Positions 12,864-15,998 of a DNA stretch of 15,998 nt are shown here, piece by piece; position 1 is the first letter of the stretch, and each line of letters begins with the position of its first letter. A program made the translations under genes and the position numbers. The stretch is from Alphaproteobacteria bacterium. Its GTDB lineage: Bacteria; Pseudomonadota; Alphaproteobacteria; Sphingomonadales; Sphingomonadaceae. The notes under the pieces were generated by a model. The model was not told the DNA's origin and did no database searches. It saw nothing but the letters and a program-made list of their open reading frames with translations. The stretch lies in assembly GCA_018830415.1 (NCBI GenBank), contig JAHJSJ010000180.1:1-15998 (forward strand). Direction: 5' to 3'.

Positions 12864-13645
12864 TTTACCCAAACAGGCGCATGATCGCTGGCTTTTTCGC
12901 GGCCGCGGTGATCCCTGTCGACACCTGTGGCCTCCAACTGATCGGCGCATTCGGGTGACAGCAGGATGTGATCAATGCGGAAGCCATGGTCGCGTTGCCA
13001 CGCGCCCGCCTGATAATCCCAATAGGTCCACACCCCGCCGCGCGGGTTCAGTGTGCGCACCGCATCGCACCAGCCATCGCCAAGCATCCGGGCATAGGCG
13101 GCGCGCGATTCGGGCTGCATCAGCGCATCGTCCTGCATCGCCTTGACCGACCACGTGTCACTGTCTTCCGGAATGACGTTGAAATCGCCCGTCACCACGG
13201 CGGGCACTTCTTCAGCCCAGATCGCGGCCATGCGCGCGCGCAGGGCTTCCATCCATGCCAGCTTGTAATCGAATTTCGGCCCTGGATGCGGATTGCCGTT
13301 GGGCAGGTAGAGGCAGGCGACACGCACCCCGCTGACATCGGCTTCTAGATAGCGCGCCTGTTCGCCTTCGCCGTCTTTGGGGCCATCAACCCCCAGCCCG
13401 CGCTGCACTTCGGTGAGGGTTAATCCCGCCTGCGCATCCACCAGAATCGCGACCCCGTTAAAGGCTTTCTGCCCGTGCCAGATCGCTGTGTAACCCAGCG
13501 CCTCGATCTCGGCGGCGGGGACGCCTTCGTCTTGCGATTTGATTTCCTGCAGGCACGCGACGCCGGGGCGCGTTTCGGCAAGCCATTCGGTAAGACGCGG
13601 CATCCGCGCCTTGATCCCGTTGATATTGTAGGTGGCGATTTTCAT
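12848..13645 (-). CDS. xth: Exodeoxyribonuclease III (AP endonuclease, EEP fold)
   Basis: Xth cuts DNA 5' to abasic sites and acts as a 3'-5' exonuclease in base-excision repair. The 265 residues are typical. Catalytic residues of the exonuclease-endonuclease-phosphatase fold are intact: Asn7 (YNINGIK), Glu34 (CLQEIKSQ), Tyr113 (LYLPNG), Asp154 and Asn156 (TGDFNV), Asp225 (FRIDHIL), Asp254 and His255 (SDHAPVW). The start ATG at 13645 gives the standard N-terminus MKIATYNINGIKAR. The end sits inside the terminator hairpin shared with the convergent neighbour. Confidence 0.97.
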   Translation of the reverse strand: MKIATYNINGIKARMPRLTEWLAETRPGVACLQEIKSQDEGVPAAEIEALGYTAIWHGQKAFNGVAILVDAQAGLTLTEVQRGLGVDGPKDGEGEQARYLEADVSGVRVACLYLPNGNPHPGPKFDYKLAWMEALRARMAAIWAEEVPAVVTGDFNVIPEDSDTWSVKAMQDDALMQPESRAAYARMLGDGWCDAVRTLNPRGGVWTYWDYQAGAWQRDHGFRIDHILLSPECADQLEATGVDRDHRGREKASDHAPVWVKLRGD

Positions 13646-13660
13646 GCGCCCATCCCTATC

Positions 13661-13750
13661 CGTTCGCCCTGAGCTTGTCGAAGGGCTGTTCGTCTTCAGG
13701 GGAGCCGGGACAGAAGAACGGGCAGTGCTTCGACAAGCTCAGCACGAACG
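13661..13750. repeat. REP-like inverted repeat pair (GAGCTTGTCGAAG type)
   Basis: Two 23-bp arms, 13661-13683 and 13728-13750, are inverted copies differing at two positions and separated by 44 bp. Each contains GAGCTTGTCGAAG or its complement CTTCGACAAGCTC. The left arm is itself palindromic at its edge (GCCCT at 13666-13670 with AGGGC at 13682-13686). This sequence is a dispersed intergenic element that I recall as very common in sphingomonad genomes. It lies between erpA and xth, both read leftward, so it may form a large hairpin in a read-through transcript. Confidence 0.75.
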
Positions 13751-13759
13751 CAAAGCGCT

Positions 13760-14092
13760 CTAAATCCCGAAACTGGCCCCGCACCCGCATCCGGCGGCGG
13801 CCTGCGGATTTTCAACCTTGAACGCTGCACCGCCCAGCGATTCGACGAAATCGACCACACTGCCAGCGATCAGATCAAGGCTCATGGGGTCAACCACCAG
13901 TTGCACCCCGTCGGTCTCGCTCACACTATCATCGCTGTCGGGCGCGTCGGCGAGGTCGAACTTGTACTGAAAGCCCGAACACCCCCCGCCTTCCACCGAT
14001 AGCCGCAGGATCGCCGGGCGCGATTGCTTGTCAGCGATCCACGCGATCCGCTTGGCGGCGGCGGGGGTGAGGGTTAGCGGATGTGCGGTCAT
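13760..14092 (-). CDS. erpA: Iron-sulfur cluster insertion protein, ErpA-type
   Basis: An A-type Fe-S carrier that accepts a cluster from the scaffold and passes it to target proteins. The 110 residues contain the three conserved cysteines: Cys38 in GGGCSGFQY and Cys102 and Cys104 in GCGCGASF at the C-terminus. Length and the LTPAAAKRI start fit the family. ErpA, IscA and SufA are hard to separate by sequence alone; the ErpA call is favoured because no isc or suf genes lie nearby. It starts 39 bp after the CBS-pair gene on the same strand. Confidence 0.9.
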   Translation of the reverse strand: MTAHPLTLTPAAAKRIAWIADKQSRPAILRLSVEGGGCSGFQYKFDLADAPDSDDSVSETDGVQLVVDPMSLDLIAGSVVDFVESLGGAAFKVENPQAAAGCGCGASFGI

Positions 14093-14131
14093 GACAGTGA
14101 TCTAAGGTGCGCAGGCGGGATCCTCAAGCCT

Positions 14132-14563
14132 TCACGCCGATTGAATATAGGTGCGCAGCGCCTCGGCTTCGTGTTGCACTTCGTCGATCTTGTACTTCAC
14201 CAGGTCGCCGATCGAGATGAAGCCCACCAGCGCGCCGCCTTCGACCACCGGGAAATGCCGGAACCGGCGGCGGGTCATCATCGCCAGCGCATCGTCAATC
14301 CCGGTTGCAGGTTCGACCGTGATCGCAGGTGAGGTCATGATTTTTTCAACCGATAGGCCAAGGCACGCGTCGCCGTGTTCGGCGAGGCGGTAAATCACGT
14401 CGCGTTCGGACACGATGCCCGCCACCTTGCCATCGCGCAGCACTGGCAGCGCGCCGATCCGCCGGGTGGCAAGGATTTCGACTGCTTCGGCCACCAAGGT
14501 GGAAGCGTCGCAGGCAATAATGTCGGAAGATGTGCGTTGGGCAATGATTCTGGCGATAGTCAT
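14132..14563 (-). CDS. CBS-domain-pair protein
   Basis: A 143-residue stand-alone Bateman module. CBS repeat 1 covers about 10-60 (AVEILATRRIGALPVLRDGKVAGIVSERDVI) and repeat 2 about 74-130 (SPAITVEPATGIDDALAMMTRRRFRHFPVVEGGALVGFISIGDLV). Each repeat shows the family 'alternating strand, GxxxGIVSxRD' ending. Such modules usually sense adenosine nucleotides (AMP, ATP) and regulate a partner; no partner is fused here. A GGGAGGGA ribosome-binding sequence lies just upstream of the ATG at 14563. Confidence 0.92.
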   Translation of the reverse strand: MTIARIIAQRTSSDIIACDASTLVAEAVEILATRRIGALPVLRDGKVAGIVSERDVIYRLAEHGDACLGLSVEKIMTSPAITVEPATGIDDALAMMTRRRFRHFPVVEGGALVGFISIGDLVKYKIDEVQHEAEALRTYIQSA

Positions 14564-14697
14564 GGACCGATTCCCTCCCTCTCATCTGTGAAAGTGCCAT
14601 GTTTGCCGCGAAAAGGCGAATCTGCGCAGGCCGGGCGTTGCACGACATGAACCGCCGGTTGCGTGCTTTCGCGTTGCATTGCGGCAAAGTGCGCGCC
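14564..14697. other. Divergent intergenic region
   Basis: A 134-bp gap between the leftward CBS gene and the rightward membrane protein gene. It must hold promoters for both. No clear -35/-10 pair or operator palindrome is seen. An in-frame ATG at 14599 would extend the membrane protein by 33 residues, but the Arg/Cys-rich peptide it would add does not look like real protein. Confidence 0.35.
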
Positions 14698-15021
14698 ATG
14701 TCGCAAGCCATGACCCGCAAATCTCCGCTTGATGACCCTGTGAACGCCGCCCATGCTTGGGCGCGTTATCGCCAGATCATGAAGTGGCTGATGGCCGCCA
14801 CCACGTTAACCGTGGGGATCGCGATAACCATTCTGTTTGCGTATAACGGAATGATTTCCGTGCATTTTTACATTGCTGTGGCGATGGGGATCAGCCTGAC
14901 GATGCTGCTTGGCGGCGCATTGATGGGGCTGGTGTTCCTGTCCAACGGCACCGGGCATGACGAATCGGTCGATAATAAGCTGCCCTCGTCCGACGAATTC
15001 TGGTCGCCCAAGGATGATTAG
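14698..15021 (+). CDS. Small two-helix inner-membrane protein, unknown function
   Basis: A 107-residue protein. Two hydrophobic helices are clear: about 27-48 (IMKWLMAATTLTVGIAITILF) and about 57-81 (FYIAVAMGISLTMLLGGALMGLVFL), joined by a short loop, so both ends face the same side, probably cytosol. The C-terminus is acidic and polar (HDESVDNKLPSSDEFWSPKDD). I do not recognise a family. The start ATG at 14698 (MSQAMTRKSP) is chosen over the upstream ATG at 14599; the second Met at 14710 is also possible. Its stop overlaps the leftward ferredoxin-gene stop by 4 bp. Confidence 0.75.
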   Translation: MSQAMTRKSPLDDPVNAAHAWARYRQIMKWLMAATTLTVGIAITILFAYNGMISVHFYIAVAMGISLTMLLGGALMGLVFLSNGTGHDESVDNKLPSSDEFWSPKDD

Positions 15022-15431
15022 GAAGGCGGCAGCAACCTGAACTCTTCCACCGGCACGCCGCCGACAAGATGTTCTTCGATGATCCGGTCGAGCGCTGCCG
15101 GGCTGCATGAATGATACCACACCCCGTCCGGCCACACGACCGCGACCGGGCCGGCGGCGCAGATTTGCAGGCAATCGGCCTTGCTGCGCTGCACCCCGCC
15201 GCCCGGCCCTCGCGCACTGTCCTCACCCCGCTTCGGGCCGACGAGGCCGCGTTCCTTCAGCCGCGTCTTGAGGAATTGCCAGCTTTCCTCGCCTGCCGCG
15301 CGCGAACAGCATTTCTGTTTGTCCGATAGTGCGCACAGCATGATGTGGCGGCTGATTGCGCTGCCCTTAGCCGGGTCGCCGTAATGCTTGGCCAGCGAGG
15401 TTTGGGCAGACAGCAGTTCCTTGCGGCTCAT
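15018..15431 (-). CDS. Thioredoxin-like [2Fe-2S] ferredoxin-domain protein
   Basis: A 137-residue protein with the thioredoxin-like [2Fe-2S] fold. Candidate ligand cysteines are Cys33 or Cys41/42 in the N-terminal part (LCALSDKQKCCSRAAG) and Cys87 and Cys91 in DCLQICAAG, giving the C-x3-C spacing of the family. Phe/Trp residues of the 'WYHSCSPAALDRIIEEHL' C-terminal segment also fit. Electron partner unknown. The ATG at 15431 overlaps the S9-peptidase stop as ATGA, so these two are translationally coupled. Confidence 0.88.
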   Translation of the reverse strand: MSRKELLSAQTSLAKHYGDPAKGSAISRHIMLCALSDKQKCCSRAAGEESWQFLKTRLKERGLVGPKRGEDSARGPGGGVQRSKADCLQICAAGPVAVVWPDGVWYHSCSPAALDRIIEEHLVGGVPVEEFRLLPPS

Positions 15432-15998
15432 TCGTCCGCCTCAGGCTCCACCTGCAACCAGCGATTCAACCAGGCGAACACGGTATTGTGCCATTGCAGC
15501 GAGTTTTTGGGGCTCAGCACCCAGTGGTTTTCATCCGGGAACACCAGCAGTTGCGAAGGAATGCCGCGTTCCTGCAAGGCGGTGAAGCTTTGCAGCCCTT
15601 GGGTATAGGGGACGCGGAAATCCTGCTCGCCTGTCACCACCAGCATCGGGGTTTGCCACTTGTCGACATGGTTGGCCGGGTTCCACTTTTCGTAAACATC
15701 GCGCGCCTGTTCGTAAGAACCGCCGAAATCCCAGCGCGGAAACCACAATTCCTCGGTCGAATAGTAGAAGCTGCGATTGTCGAAAATCCCGTCATGCTGG
15801 ATCAGGCAGTTGAACCGGTCGGGCCATTGCCCGGCGATCCAGTTGACCATGTATCCGCCGTAGCTCGCCCCCATTGCGCAGGCGCGGGTGCCATCGATCT
15901 GCGGGTCGAGCGCCAATGCGGCGGTGAGGCCTTTTTGCAAGTCCTCCAGCGGTTTGCCGCCCCAATCGCGGTTGATCGCATCGGTAAAGGCCTGCCCA
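15428..15998 (-). CDS. S9 family peptidase (prolyl oligopeptidase type), C-terminal part
   Basis: The C-terminal 189 residues of an S9 peptidase whose beginning lies beyond the right edge; the frame is open to the edge. Position 15938-15940 reads TTG and is not taken as a start, because conserved sequence (GQAFTDAINRDWGGKPLEDL) precedes it. The catalytic triad of the alpha/beta-hydrolase domain is visible: Ser in GASYGGYM (fragment residue 45), Asp in GEQDFRVP (126) and His in PDENHWV (158). Substrate is probably acyl-amino-acid or dipeptide ends, as for other S9C members. Export cannot be judged without the N-terminus. Confidence 0.93.
   Translation of the reverse strand, partial: GQAFTDAINRDWGGKPLEDLQKGLTAALALDPQIDGTRACAMGASYGGYMVNWIAGQWPDRFNCLIQHDGIFDNRSFYYSTEELWFPRWDFGGSYEQARDVYEKWNPANHVDKWQTPMLVVTGEQDFRVPYTQGLQSFTALQERGIPSQLLVFPDENHWVLSPKNSLQWHNTVFAWLNRWLQVEPEADE

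Noticed and set aside
14599..14697. Upstream start for the small membrane protein
   Set aside because: The added 33 residues are Arg/Cys/Ala-rich and lie in the divergent promoter gap; MSQAMTRKSP is a more natural start.
1..15998. Transposons, prophage, CRISPR, defence or biosynthetic clusters
   Set aside because: No transposase, integrase, spaced repeats or atypical gene cluster is seen; nearly all genes are conserved housekeeping.

Overview
This window is ordinary high-GC chromosomal DNA from an alphaproteobacterium. It is most likely a sphingomonad of the Erythrobacteraceae/Sphingomonadaceae type, judging by protein style, the DUF1491 and DUF6489-like small genes, and a 'GAGCTTGTCGAAG' inverted repeat typical of that group. 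I see no mobile element, CRISPR array, tRNA or rRNA. The notable content is the probable chromosomal replication origin together with two ParB-binding centromere (parS) sites.

Layout. Left block (1-5929), mostly leftward genes: mnmE (C-terminal part beyond the edge), a DUF6489-like small protein, a rightward pair (dienelactone-hydrolase-family enzyme and SnoaL-like protein), then leftward an AAA-type NTPase, rho, hemJ and hemE. Two identical 16-bp parS sequences (381-396 and 1865-1880) lie inside the mnmE and hydrolase coding regions. Centre (5930-6263): a non-coding stretch of about 330 bp between hemE and a divergent PPSR/DUF299 gene. It has an A/T-rich tract, a near-consensus IHF site, DnaA-box-like 9-mers and a 10-bp direct repeat with a 20-bp period. 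In Caulobacter and Rickettsia the hemE-DUF299 interval is where the origin lies, so I call this oriC. Right block (6264-12829), all rightward: PPSR, maf, aroE and coaE joined by ATGA stop/start overlaps, then dnaQ, long-form hpf, ptsN, a hotdog thioesterase, DUF1491 and a secreted SleB-type cell-wall hydrolase. Far right (12848-15998), mostly leftward: xth (exonuclease III), an REP-like inverted repeat, an ErpA-type Fe-S carrier, a CBS-pair protein, a rightward small two-helix membrane protein, a thioredoxin-like [2Fe-2S] ferredoxin and the C-terminal part of an S9 peptidase.

How it fits together. Genes on each side of the putative origin mostly point away from it, co-directional with replication; the hydrolase/SnoaL pair is the exception on the left. 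Functions are housekeeping: tRNA modification, transcription termination, late haem synthesis, CoA and shikimate pathways, proofreading, ribosome hibernation, Fe-S assembly and DNA repair. The parS sites lie about 4-5.6 kb from the putative origin, a usual distance for origin segregation and SMC loading. parA/parB would be expected just beyond the left edge, past mnmE. I found no undescribed enzymatic or defence system. The best leads are the origin architecture, the coding-embedded parS sites and a few RNA hairpins.
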